DNA of 64,000 nt from assembly GCA_000471925.1 (NCBI GenBank), contig CP006669.1, positions 620,001 to 684,000 of the forward strand, written 5' to 3'. Of the stretch, positions 8,738 through 16,709 are shown piece after piece. The notes beneath the pieces were generated by a model that worked only from the letters and a program-made list of their open reading frames with translations, was not told the DNA's origin and did no database searches. The first letter of the stretch is position 1. Each line of letters begins with the position of its first letter. A program made the position numbers and the translations under genes. The DNA is from Ralstonia pickettii DTP0602. GTDB taxonomy: Bacteria > Pseudomonadota > Gammaproteobacteria > Burkholderiales > Burkholderiaceae.

Positions 8738-9139
8738 TCAGCGCGGAAAGCTGTTACCGAACATGGGCAGGCCGCTCTGCGAATCGGCCTCGGTGGCCTC
8801 GTCCTGCAGCACGTCCCAGTGCTCGGCGAGCACGCCGTCCGCAATGCGCAGGATGTCGGCAGCGATCCATGCCGCGGGACGCCCATGGCCTGAAAAGCGC
8901 CCGTGCACGATCACGTAATCGCCATCCGCCACGATCACGCCGGGCTCATAGCGCAAGGTCGGCGGCAGCGTCTTGATGAGGTTGAACAGGCCGTCGCGCC
9001 CCGGTGCGATATGCGCGCTGTGCTGGAGGTAGTCAGGCGACCAGAAGCGCTCGGCGGCGGCGTAGTCGCGTTGATTGAAGAGCGTGTCGAACGCTTCGAG
9101 CACGAGGGTTTTGTTCGCGGCTTCGGTGGGGGTGGTCAA
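8738..9139 (-). CDS. SnoaL/NTF2-like protein
   Basis: A 133-residue single-domain protein of the SnoaL-like (NTF2-fold) group. The fold is suggested by EAFDTLFNQRDYAAAERFWS, then YLQHSAHIAPGRDG, and the closing strand AEHWDVLQDE. Members are small hydrolases, isomerases or carriers; many sit in oxidoreductase operons with no known substrate. It is the first gene of the leftward group and directly faces the two candidate TetR operators. Confidence 0.85.
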   Translation of the reverse strand: MTTPTEAANKTLVLEAFDTLFNQRDYAAAERFWSPDYLQHSAHIAPGRDGLFNLIKTLPPTLRYEPGVIVADGDYVIVHGRFSGHGRPAAWIAADILRIADGVLAEHWDVLQDEATEADSQSGLPMFGNSFPR

Positions 9140-9204
9140 GTTGATGCTCTGGACGGGTGACTTCCGATGTACTTGCCTGGCTTCTGCGAGATGGGCGCGG
9201 CCAA

Positions 9205-9274
9205 ATCACGATGGTGATTGACATTGAGTTTTGGCGATCGGCGCCGGAAAGTCAAGGTCGATCACCATCGTGTT
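9205..9274. promoter_or_regulatory. Two dyad operators for the divergent TetR regulator
   Basis: ATCACGATGGTGAT (9205-9218) and ATCACCATCGTGTT (9261-9274) are each near-palindromes of the form ATCAC-N4-GTGAT. Together they form a perfect 12-bp inverted repeat (CACGATGGTGAT against ATCACCATCGTG). The gap lies between the SnoaL-like start and the TetR start, so the sites could repress both promoters. Assignment to this TetR is inferred from position. Confidence 0.6.
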
Positions 9275-9323
9275 TGCGGGGGGCAGCTATAATTGCACTG
9301 TCAACGGCTGGGAGGAGTGAGCG

Positions 9324-9944
9324 ATGGGCGTCTCAAAGCAGCAGGCGGAAGAGAATCGGAAGGCCATCCTTGCCGCCTCGGAAAAGCTGTTCCGCGAGCA
9401 CGGAATCGATGGTGTCGGGCTGAGTGCACTAATGAAGGCCGCCGGCTTTACCCAGGGTGGCTTCTATAACCATTTCGAATCGAAGGAGGCGCTCGCCGCT
9501 GAAGTCGTGGCCACCGCGATGGACAAGGTCAACCACGACCTGAAGGAAGCCATCGCGGCGCCGATTGCACCGGGTGGCAACCGCATGAAGCGGCAGGTCG
9601 ACTATTACCTGTCCGGCGTGCACTGCAGCGATATCGAGCAAGGCTGCGCCGTGGCCGGCCTCACGGCGGACGTGCGGCGGCTTGGCAATGCGGCGCAGTC
9701 GCACTTCGCAAGCGGCCTGGAGGTGATGATCGAAACCCTGACAGCGCTGGTTGCGCAACAGCGCCCCGATGCCGACCAGGATGAGGCACGCCGCGCGGCA
9801 ATTGCGTTCTACAACCAAATGGTGGGGGCGCTCATGCTGTCCCGGGCGATAGCCGGCGCCGATCGCCGGCTGGCGGAAGAAATCCTGGACGCGAGCCGCA
9901 AGATGCTGATCAGTAATTTCGCGCTGGACGAGGGGCCGGCGTGA
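9324..9944 (+). CDS. TetR-family transcriptional repressor
   Basis: A 206-residue repressor. The N-terminal HTH is complete: NRKAILAASEKLFREHGIDG, then LMKAAGFTQGGFYNHFESKE. The C-terminal ligand domain contains SGVHCSDIEQGCAVAGLTADV, with two cysteines that could sense electrophiles, as in NemR. A GGAGGAGTG ribosome-binding site precedes the ATG. It is divergent from the SnoaL/SDR/OYE genes and is their likely regulator. The stop codon lies inside a downstream hairpin. Confidence 0.9.
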   Translation: MGVSKQQAEENRKAILAASEKLFREHGIDGVGLSALMKAAGFTQGGFYNHFESKEALAAEVVATAMDKVNHDLKEAIAAPIAPGGNRMKRQVDYYLSGVHCSDIEQGCAVAGLTADVRRLGNAAQSHFASGLEVMIETLTALVAQQRPDADQDEARRAAIAFYNQMVGALMLSRAIAGADRRLAEEILDASRKMLISNFALDEGPA

Positions 9945-9971
9945 AGTGTAGGCCCAGTTTTACACTTCACG
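9940..9971. terminator. Hairpin overlapping the tetR stop
   Basis: CGTGAAGTGTA and TACACTTCACG form a perfect 11-bp stem around a 10-nt loop. The TGA of the TetR gene is in the left arm. There is no U-tract after the stem. Integrase remnant copy 2 begins immediately to the right. Confidence 0.5.
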
Positions 9972-10686
9972 CCAGGCGCACGCCCGCGAAAGTGCGCATC
10001 ACCCGGTATCTGAGCCACGACCTGTGGGAGACGGTCAAGGACGCCGTCGCGGCATGCCGGCGGAGGCGGCCCGGGAATGGCTGCACGCGGCGCGCTGCCG
10101 GTGGGTGCTGACCGTGCTCTATCTGGGCGGCTTGCGGGCGTCGGAGTTGACGGCCACCACGATGGGCGCGTTCCTCTGCCGACGGGATGTCCAGGGCATC
10201 GAGCGCTGGAGGCTGGAGGTGACCGGCAAGGGCAACAAGACCCGGCTGTTGCCGGCGACCGACGAACTGATTGCCGAACTGGCGCGCTACCGCCACGCCC
10301 ACGAATTGCCGCCTACCCCGCAGTTCGGGGAGACGCGTCCCCTGGTGCTGCCAGTGATTGGCAGCGAGGGTCGCGAGAAGCCGCTGTCACGCGGCGCGCT
10401 GCACCTGATCCTGAAAGAGGTGTTCGGCATGGCCGCGGCGCGCCTGCGGGGGCGCGGGCCGGAATGGGAGGCGCAAGCCGCGGTGCTGGCGAGCGCCTCG
10501 GCGCACTGGCTGCGCCACACCGCCGGCTCGCACATGACCGACCGACAGGTCGACCTGCGCTTTGTGCGCGACAACTTTGGGCACAGCTCGCTGTCGACGA
10601 CAAGCGGCTATCTGCATAGCGAGGAGGATGCGCGCCACGAGGCCACCCAGGCGCGGCATCGGATCGGCTGGACCAGCAAGCCGTAG
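9972..10686 (+). pseudogene. Tyrosine recombinase, copy 2 (N-terminus lost, catalytic half intact)
   Basis: This is the best-preserved of six related copies. The core-binding domain is missing; reading starts at RITRYLSHDLWETVKDA and shifts frame near 10050. From 10054 the catalytic domain is continuous: Arg-I in LGGLRASE, the beta-strand Lys in VTGKGNKTR, HWLRHTAGS (His/Arg-II), FGHSSLSTTSGYLH (His-III and nucleophile Tyr) and a C-terminal tail RHRIGWTS. The intact family length seems to be near 350-400 residues, so this is a broken gene. It abuts the TetR terminator hairpin. Confidence 0.8.
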
Positions 10687-10917
10687 GCGCGCGGAGCATG
10701 CCAATCCATGGCCTTTGCACCCGGATATGAGCCGCACCTGCGGCTCAGCGCAGGATACGCGGTTGCTAAAATCGCTCCACGCGATCCACCACTAAATACA
10801 ATGGGCTTCGAACAACTTGCGGCTCCTAGATCTCGCACACTCTCCTTCACGGTCGACGATTCGCCGAGGCGGGAGGCGACCATTCGATCGACACTTTACG
10901 CCAAGCAAGCGCACCTC

Positions 10918-13900
10918 CTACGACAACGACGCCAACAACTCTTCTGCCTGACGCGCATCCACGGTATCTGCCCCGTCCGTGAATGCTGCCCGGATCTCGA
11001 GGAGTAATTGCCGCGCAGCGGCATCCTTGCCTTGGCGTAGCCATAGCCGCACGAGGCTCAGCACGCATTGCAACTCGATAGACTTGGCTTCGTGGCGACG
11101 TGCGAGCGCAATGGCCGTCTGGAACCGCGCCTCGGCATTCTCGTCTACGGCGGACGCGGCCGAAGTGCCCGCATTCTGGCCAGGCAACTGCAGCATCAAT
11201 TCGCCTTGTAGGCGAATCAGCGTCGCTTCATCGAAGCGCTCTTCCGTCTTGCCCACTAGCGCCAGCGCGTCATCCAGGACGCGAAGCGCGGCTTCAGGCT
11301 GCTCTGCCCTGCCATAGGCGTCGGCGAGTAGTCCCAAGAGGGATGGTCGTCCCAATGCGGCACCGGTCGCTTCATGTGCGCCAAGTCCTTGGTGGATATG
11401 TGCGATGCCCTCCGCGTGGCTGCCTTGCCTGGCCAGTGCCCAACCCCTCAGGATCGTTGCCCATGCCAAGTACATTGAGAACCCCTGCTCGCTCGATAGT
11501 TGGAGCGCGGCATTGGCGAACTCCAGCGTCGCTTCAGGCTCGCCGCGTCGCTGATGCAGTTCGGCCGCAAAGATCAGGGCTAGCGCAAGGCCGAACGGGT
11601 CGGACGCATTTCTGGCCATCTCCAGTGCCTCTTCGCTTCTGGACAGCGACTGATCGGGCAAGCCCAGATACCAGAGGACCCAGCTCAGGCTGCTACGCAT
11701 ATGAACCGCGGGATTTCGCACATAGCGCAGCAGATGCCCGTAAGACTGTCGCTCAGGGCGGTGCAAGGTCAGCGCCTGCTCCATGTGGGTACGGGCCTGC
11801 CGGAACTCGCCCAGGCGGAATACAGTAGAGCCAAGCACGCGGTGCGCCTCTGCAAGCTGTTCCGGATCCTGTGCATCCTGCGCGAGTCCGAGCAGCCGCT
11901 CGGCCAGCGTCTGCGCCGTCTCGAGTTCGGAGCGCAACAGATAGAACGACCACAAGCCGAGCTGTGCAGAGAAGAGCTGCGAGGTTTCCCCGCCTTGCTC
12001 GCTGAGGACTAGGGCCCGGGTATAGTTCGCTTGCACCTCCGGTGAACCATAGCCTCGCACGGCCATCCAGGCCGGACCAAGGGTCAGCCGCAACGTGAGT
12101 TCCTCGCGACTGCGTTCGGGGGTATCAGGCTGGTTTTTCAGGAGATTGAGGGCGGCGCTGAGATGTGTAATAGCCTCGGACTGGGCGGAGCGCTGCAGCG
12201 CCTGCTTTCCCGCCAGTTGCAGGTACTCGACCGCCTTCGGCACATTGCCGCTCTGACTGTAGTGGTGCGCCAGCTCGCTGCAATATTCGCTCAGCCTGTC
12301 GGGAAACAGCGCCTCAATAGCTTGGGCGGTACGCTCATGTAAAAAGCTTCGCTGTTCCGAGAGCAAGGAGTTGCTCGCTACCTCTTGGGTCAGCGCATGC
12401 TTGAACGCGTACTCCACCTCAGGGAAGGTGGGGCGCTCATAGATAAAATCGCCGATCTGTAGGTCAGCCAGCAGCGGGTGAAGCGATGCTTCAGACTGGC
12501 CCGTGACATGCCGGATCAAACTGGACGGGAACTCCGCGCCGATGACCGCCAGCGTCTGCAGCAGTTCCTTCTGTGGCAGCGGCAGCCGGTCAATACGCGC
12601 CGCCAACACGCCTTGCACGGTCGTCGGAATATGGAGTGCCAACGGCGCGTTCTCGACCCTGTAGTTTCCGGGCGGGCCGAGCAGCGCGTTTTCCTCGGCC
12701 AGGGTATGGACAACTTCCTCCATGAAGAACGGGTTCCCCTCGGTCTTTGACAGGATCAGCTGCTTCAGTGGCGCAAGGGACGGGTCTGCGCCCAGCAGTG
12801 CAGTAAGCAAGCCCTGCGCCTCCGTCTGGCCCAGCGGTTCCAGATGCAACTGGGTGTAGAAGGTGTGTTGAGCCCAGTCATGCCGGTACTCGGGGCGGTA
12901 GTTGACCAGCAGCAGGATCTTGGCGCGCGGCACCTCGGCGATGAGCACATTCAGGAAAGCTTCCGTCTCGCTATCCAGCCATTGGAGATCCTCGAATAGG
13001 ACCATGAGCGGCTGGTTCTGGCTCTCGCGCACCAGCAAGCGCGCGATCGCCTCGAAGGTGCGCTGACGCCGGATGGCCGGATCCATCGTCGGCAATGCCG
13101 AGCCCGGCTCAACGATACCCAGCAGGTAGAGCAAGTAAGGCAGTTGATCCTCCAGGGCGCGGTCCAGAATTAGGAGTCTGCCAGTGGCCTTCTCGCGATA
13201 GCGGCGCTCGTCATCCTGTGCCGTAATCTGGAAATAGTTGCGCAGCAAGTCGATTAGCGGCAAGTAAGGAAACGCCTTGCCATGCGACACCGAGAAGGTC
13301 TCGAGCACCATGCAGCCTTGCTGCGCGCGTGCCTTGAATTCATGGAACAGGCGCGACTTGCCCACGCCCGCCTCGCCCACCACGCCGACGATTTGCCCCT
13401 GTCCCGCCCGGGCCAGTTCGAGCGCCTCGCCCAGGCGCTTCAGTTCGGCCTCGCGACCGACAAACCGGGCCAGGCCACGTTGCGCGCCCACCTGCAGCCG
13501 CGTGCGCAAGGCGCCCAGCCCGAGCACCTCATACACGGCCAGCGGCTCGCGCAGGCCCTTGATCTGTGTGCGCCCCAAGGCCTTGAACTCGAAATACCCC
13601 TCGGCCAGTTTGTGGGTCGATTCGCTCACGAGGATCGATGACGGGGTCGCGACCCCTTCCATCCGCGCGGCGATATGGATTGTGTGGCCGACCGGGTCGT
13701 AGTCCGTGCGCAAGTCATCCTTGCGGATCGAGCGCACCACCACTTCGCCGGTATGGACGCCAACCCGGATCTGTAGCGGGATGCCCTGCTCCAACCGGAT
13801 CTTGTCGCTATGGTGGCGCATGGCCTGCTGCATGCGCAGCGCCGCAAACAGCGCCCGCAGCGCATGGTCCTCGTGGGCGATTGGCGCGCCAAACAGGGCG

Positions 13901-14364
13901 AGGATTCCGTCGCCGAGGGATTTGGCCACGTATCCCTCATAGTGATGCACGGCTTCCATCATCAGCGCCACGACCGGATCGATCAGGCTGCGGGCTTCCT
14001 CAGGGTCCAGGTCTTGGATCAATGCCGTCGAGCCGGCCATGTCCGCGAACAGGGCGGTGATGGTCTTGCGCTCGCCACCAGCCTCCCCGCCCTTCGCCTC
14101 CATGGCGGCCTGCTCGGCGCGGATCCGTTCGGCCAGATGGGGCGGTGTGTAGAGAATCGGTGCCGGCAAAGGCGACACCGTGGGCGACAGGCGCGGGGAG
14201 GCTGCCGCCGTGTCCGCCAGCAGCGCGCCGCACGCGCCGCAGAATTTTTCAGTGGGACTGGATGCGTGGCCGCATTGCGAGCAGATTAGCGCAAGCCTTT
14301 GCCCGCACTCCTGGCAGAACTTGGCTGCCGAGGGGTTCTCGAACTGACAATTTGTGCAGCGCAT
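10918..14364 (-). CDS. Zinc-ribbon / class III nucleotidyl cyclase / AAA ATPase / TPR protein
   Basis: A 1,148-residue cytoplasmic signalling protein. Cys pairs at 3/6, 17/20, 28/31 and 42/45 form two zinc ribbons. A class III adenylate/guanylate cyclase domain spans roughly 98-285, with metal-binding Asp108 (FADMAGST) and Asp152 (KSLGDGILALFG). Walker A GEAGVGKS is at 330-337 and a Walker B-like VLFEDLQWLD follows. The rest is helical and TPR-like. The ATG at 14364 has GGGAGA upstream. The layout suggests a STAND-type sensor whose signal controls cyclic-nucleotide synthesis. A decayed second copy lies at 33276-35866, and integrase remnants flank both ends. Confidence 0.9.
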   Translation of the reverse strand: MRCTNCQFENPSAAKFCQECGQRLALICSQCGHASSPTEKFCGACGALLADTAAASPRLSPTVSPLPAPILYTPPHLAERIRAEQAAMEAKGGEAGGERKTITALFADMAGSTALIQDLDPEEARSLIDPVVALMMEAVHHYEGYVAKSLGDGILALFGAPIAHEDHALRALFAALRMQQAMRHHSDKIRLEQGIPLQIRVGVHTGEVVVRSIRKDDLRTDYDPVGHTIHIAARMEGVATPSSILVSESTHKLAEGYFEFKALGRTQIKGLREPLAVYEVLGLGALRTRLQVGAQRGLARFVGREAELKRLGEALELARAGQGQIVGVVGEAGVGKSRLFHEFKARAQQGCMVLETFSVSHGKAFPYLPLIDLLRNYFQITAQDDERRYREKATGRLLILDRALEDQLPYLLYLLGIVEPGSALPTMDPAIRRQRTFEAIARLLVRESQNQPLMVLFEDLQWLDSETEAFLNVLIAEVPRAKILLLVNYRPEYRHDWAQHTFYTQLHLEPLGQTEAQGLLTALLGADPSLAPLKQLILSKTEGNPFFMEEVVHTLAEENALLGPPGNYRVENAPLALHIPTTVQGVLAARIDRLPLPQKELLQTLAVIGAEFPSSLIRHVTGQSEASLHPLLADLQIGDFIYERPTFPEVEYAFKHALTQEVASNSLLSEQRSFLHERTAQAIEALFPDRLSEYCSELAHHYSQSGNVPKAVEYLQLAGKQALQRSAQSEAITHLSAALNLLKNQPDTPERSREELTLRLTLGPAWMAVRGYGSPEVQANYTRALVLSEQGGETSQLFSAQLGLWSFYLLRSELETAQTLAERLLGLAQDAQDPEQLAEAHRVLGSTVFRLGEFRQARTHMEQALTLHRPERQSYGHLLRYVRNPAVHMRSSLSWVLWYLGLPDQSLSRSEEALEMARNASDPFGLALALIFAAELHQRRGEPEATLEFANAALQLSSEQGFSMYLAWATILRGWALARQGSHAEGIAHIHQGLGAHEATGAALGRPSLLGLLADAYGRAEQPEAALRVLDDALALVGKTEERFDEATLIRLQGELMLQLPGQNAGTSAASAVDENAEARFQTAIALARRHEAKSIELQCVLSLVRLWLRQGKDAAARQLLLEIRAAFTDGADTVDARQAEELLASLS

Positions 14365-14594
14365 CTCGTCTCCCAACTGCCTGTGCCTGCCACGCAGCCA
14401 TTACAGGCGCATTCCCGGCGGTTGGCAAGGCGGCGGGCAGCCGAAACTGCCCTCTAAGAAGATCATCACCGATTGGGGCGAATACGACACCCAGGATAGA
14501 CAATACCCGCTGAATTGGCCGACGGTTCGAGCATCCCCTGGTGGCACATTCGCTTCGCTCTATGGCAACCGGCTGAGCGCTGGGTGCTGGCCGG

Positions 14595-15073
14595 GGACAA
14601 GAAGCTCGGACTGGCGCCCGTTTGCCGGGCCGCGCCGCTGTCACCCGGCAGCGTCCGCCAGGCGCTCGTGATCCTGAATGCATTGTTCGCCGGGTTGACG
14701 AGGCGGGCTACCTGGCCGGCAACCCGCTCGCCCGCCGCCGGCGCGCCCCCACCCAAGCGCGCATCACCCGCTATCTGAGCCACGACCTGTGGGAGACGGT
14801 CAAAGACACCGTCGCGGCAATGCCGACCGAGACGGCCCGGGAACGCCTGCATGCGGCCCGCTGCCGCTGGGTGCTGACGGTGCTCTATCTGGGCGGCTTG
14901 CGCGCCGCCGAATGGACGGCCACCACCATGGGCGCGTTTTTCTGCCGGCGCGATGCCGAAGGATCGAGCGTTGGTGGCTGGAGGTGACCGGCAAGGGCAA
15001 CAAGACCCGACTGGTGCCGGCGACCGACGAACTGATTGCCGAACTGGCGCGCTCCGCCGCGCCCACGCGTTGC
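14595..15073 (+). pseudogene. Tyrosine recombinase remnant, copy 3
   Basis: The N-terminal segment DWRPFAG is followed by SVRQALVILNALFAG, ITRYLSHDLWETVKD, the Arg-I strand LGGLRAAE and VTGKGNKTRLVPATDEL. Several frameshifts break it, including one near 14960. It stops abruptly at about 15073, before HxxR and the nucleophile Tyr, and continues in frame into an unrelated flavoprotein tail. It cannot be active. Confidence 0.8.
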
Positions 15074-15583
15074 CCCTGGCTCGACGCCTTTGCGATCGTC
15101 GATGACTTGATCTGGAATGAGCGCGGCACTTACAACCTGCTGCCCCCGAATCCAAGGCTGGAACAGAACGGCGGCACGGTGTATCGCGCTGACACGCTCG
15201 AGGAGTTGGCCACCAAAGCGGGATTGGACCCTGCGGGCTTCGTGGCCCAGGTACAGGCGTACAACGCCGCGGTAAAGGCCGGCACGCTGTCGGACCTGGT
15301 GCCGGCGCGCTCGACGCACAAGTTCCGCGCCTATCCGATCGAGAAGCGGCCGTTCTACGTATTTCCAGCCGTGGCGGGCATCACCTACACGATGGGCGGC
15401 ATTGCCATCGATGCCGACGCGCGCGTGCTCAAGCCCGATGGCGACGTCTTCCCTGGACTGTACGCGGTGGGCTGCGCAACCGGTGGACTCGAAGGGGGCC
15501 CCAACAAGGGCTACGTCGGCGGTCTGGCCAAGTCCAGCGTCAAAGGCCTGCGCGCGGCCGAAGCTATTCTGGCCTCTGCGTAG
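15074..15583 (+). pseudogene. FAD-dependent dehydrogenase, C-terminal fragment
   Basis: About 169 codons of the C-terminal half of an FAD_binding_2 family enzyme (fumarate reductase / 3-ketosteroid dehydrogenase / TcuA-like). Visible are VDDLIWNERGTYN, TYTMGGIAIDADARVL and the closing FAD-binding segment FPGLYAVGCATGGLEGG, ending KGLRAAEAI. The N-terminal FAD domain is missing. It is fused in frame to the integrase remnant just upstream, so one open frame runs through the junction. A clear terminator follows. Confidence 0.8.
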
Positions 15584-15597
15584 CCTGAAGCGGCGAA

Positions 15598-15624
15598 GCC
15601 GGTCCCGTCGGACCGGCCTTATTT
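15598..15624 (+). terminator. Rho-independent terminator
   Basis: GCCGGTCC-CGTC-GGACCGGC forms an 8-bp GC-rich stem followed by CTTATTT. It lies 15 bp after the stop of the flavoprotein fragment and was probably that gene's own terminator. Confidence 0.75.
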
Positions 15625-15657
15625 GCGCTTGCACAAGGCGATACGTATTTCCGGAAT

Positions 15658-15725
15658 CCGTTAAAAAGCCTTGGACGCCGGCGTGGGTCGGACCGTCCCG
15701 GGCTTTTTAACGGCTTACCTCAACA
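15658..15725. repeat. Composite of left- and right-type dispersed repeats forming a long hairpin
   Basis: CCGTTAAAAAGCC (15658-15670) and GGCTTTTTAACGG (15701-15713) are perfect 13-bp inverted repeats. An inner GGACG/CGTCC pair extends the stem. The right arm continues as the dispersed motif GACCGTCCCGGGC...AACGGCTTACCTCAACA (15691-15725) shared with 20050, 42287 and 49998. It could be a joined pair of element ends or a strong bidirectional terminator. Confidence 0.55.
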
Positions 15726-15731
15726 CAAGCT

Positions 15732-15739
15732 GATCGAAC
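15732..15739. repeat. IS66 target-site duplication, left copy
   Basis: GATCGAAC directly precedes the IS terminal GTAAGC and is repeated exactly at 18739-18746. Eight base pairs is the duplication length known for IS66 elements. Confidence 0.9.
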
Positions 15740-15822
15740 GTAAGCGCGAAATTAAGCGCACCTACTTTTGCGGCTGAGAGTGGGCAGGCTTGCGTCCGCA
15801 ACCACTATTTGCGGACGCAAGC

Positions 15823-16299
15823 ATGATCGAAGCCGAATGTGAAGTTCCGCCGCTGAGAGTGATCCGTGTTCGCTCCAACGGGAAGCGCGACTTTGACGCC
15901 AGGGATAAGCGCCAACTGGTCGAGGCGTGTCTACGGCCAGGGGTATCGGTAGCTGGGATGGCACTTAGGGTCGGCATCAATACGAACCAGTTGCGCAAGT
16001 GGATTCGGCTGCACCAAGTGGCAACTGAAGCCGCTGCGGCCGACAGTGCGGAGCCTGCATTGCCCGCGTTCGTACCGGTCGTCGAGGTTAGCGGCGCAAC
16101 GCGCGTTCCGGAATCGCCGGTGGCGCTGGAATGTCTGCCGGCCCAAGCGCCTGCTTGCACCCAACCATCGCCGCGTCCATCTCTGACGCCTGCTGTACTC
16201 ACGGCGCGGTTGCCCAACGGCGTGACGGTCGAACTCAAATGCGGCGGGCAGGACGTTGCCCTGGTGAAGGCGATGATCGAAGCGTTGGGAGCGCGTTGA
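15823..16299 (+). CDS. tnpA: IS66 TnpA (OrfA)
   Basis: A 158-residue accessory transposition protein. Its N-terminal helix-turn-helix is visible (DARDKRQLVEACLRPGVSVA followed by ALRVGINTNQLRKWIRLH), and the C-terminus has ARLPNGVTVELKCGG, typical of IS66 TnpA. The ATG at 15823 was preferred to one 33 bp upstream because the family usually starts close before this point. Its TGA overlaps the tnpB ATG by one base (TGATG), so translation is coupled. Confidence 0.9.
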   Translation: MIEAECEVPPLRVIRVRSNGKRDFDARDKRQLVEACLRPGVSVAGMALRVGINTNQLRKWIRLHQVATEAAAADSAEPALPAFVPVVEVSGATRVPESPVALECLPAQAPACTQPSPRPSLTPAVLTARLPNGVTVELKCGGQDVALVKAMIEALGAR

Positions 16300-16652
16300 T
16301 GTTCCGGCTCGACGCTGACCTGCGGGTCTACCTGCACCGCAACGCGGTGGATTTCCGCCTCGGGATCAATGGGTTGGTTGCCCTGGTCGAGCAGTCGATG
16401 CAGCTTGATCCGTTTGCCAGCGCCGTCTACGCCTTTCATAACCGTCGGCGCAACCGCATCAAACTGTTACTGTGGGACCGAAACGGGTTCTGGATGCTTT
16501 TGAAGCGATTGGAGGAAGACCGTTTTGTGTGGCCGCGGCGTGAGCACGCGGTGATCGAGCTCACGACCGAGCAGCTGCACTGGCTACTGGACGGTATCGA
16601 CGTGGACGCCGTGAAGCGGCACCCGTCGCGCAAATATCAGCACACGGCTTGA
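16299..16652 (+). CDS. tnpB: IS66 TnpB (OrfB)
   Basis: A 117-residue IS66 Orf2-like protein, needed with TnpA for efficient transposition in characterised IS66 elements. Recognisable segments are VYLHRNAVDFRLGINGLVALV, split here by the family pattern into VDFR and LGINGL, then AVYAFHNRRRNRIKLLLWD and GFWMLLKRLEEDRFVWP. The length is standard. The start overlaps the tnpA stop. Confidence 0.93.
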   Translation: MFRLDADLRVYLHRNAVDFRLGINGLVALVEQSMQLDPFASAVYAFHNRRRNRIKLLLWDRNGFWMLLKRLEEDRFVWPRREHAVIELTTEQLHWLLDGIDVDAVKRHPSRKYQHTA

Positions 16653-16709
16653 CGGTCGTTCGGTGTGACGTATACCCGATTGAGCGGTGGCTGCACTATC
16701 GTGTTCAGC

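Noticed and set aside
10918..14364. A nearby anti-phage (CBASS/Pycsar-like) effector for the cyclase protein
   Set aside because: The neighbours on both sides are integrase remnants; no membrane, nuclease or TIR effector is adjacent, so a defence role is not supported by context.
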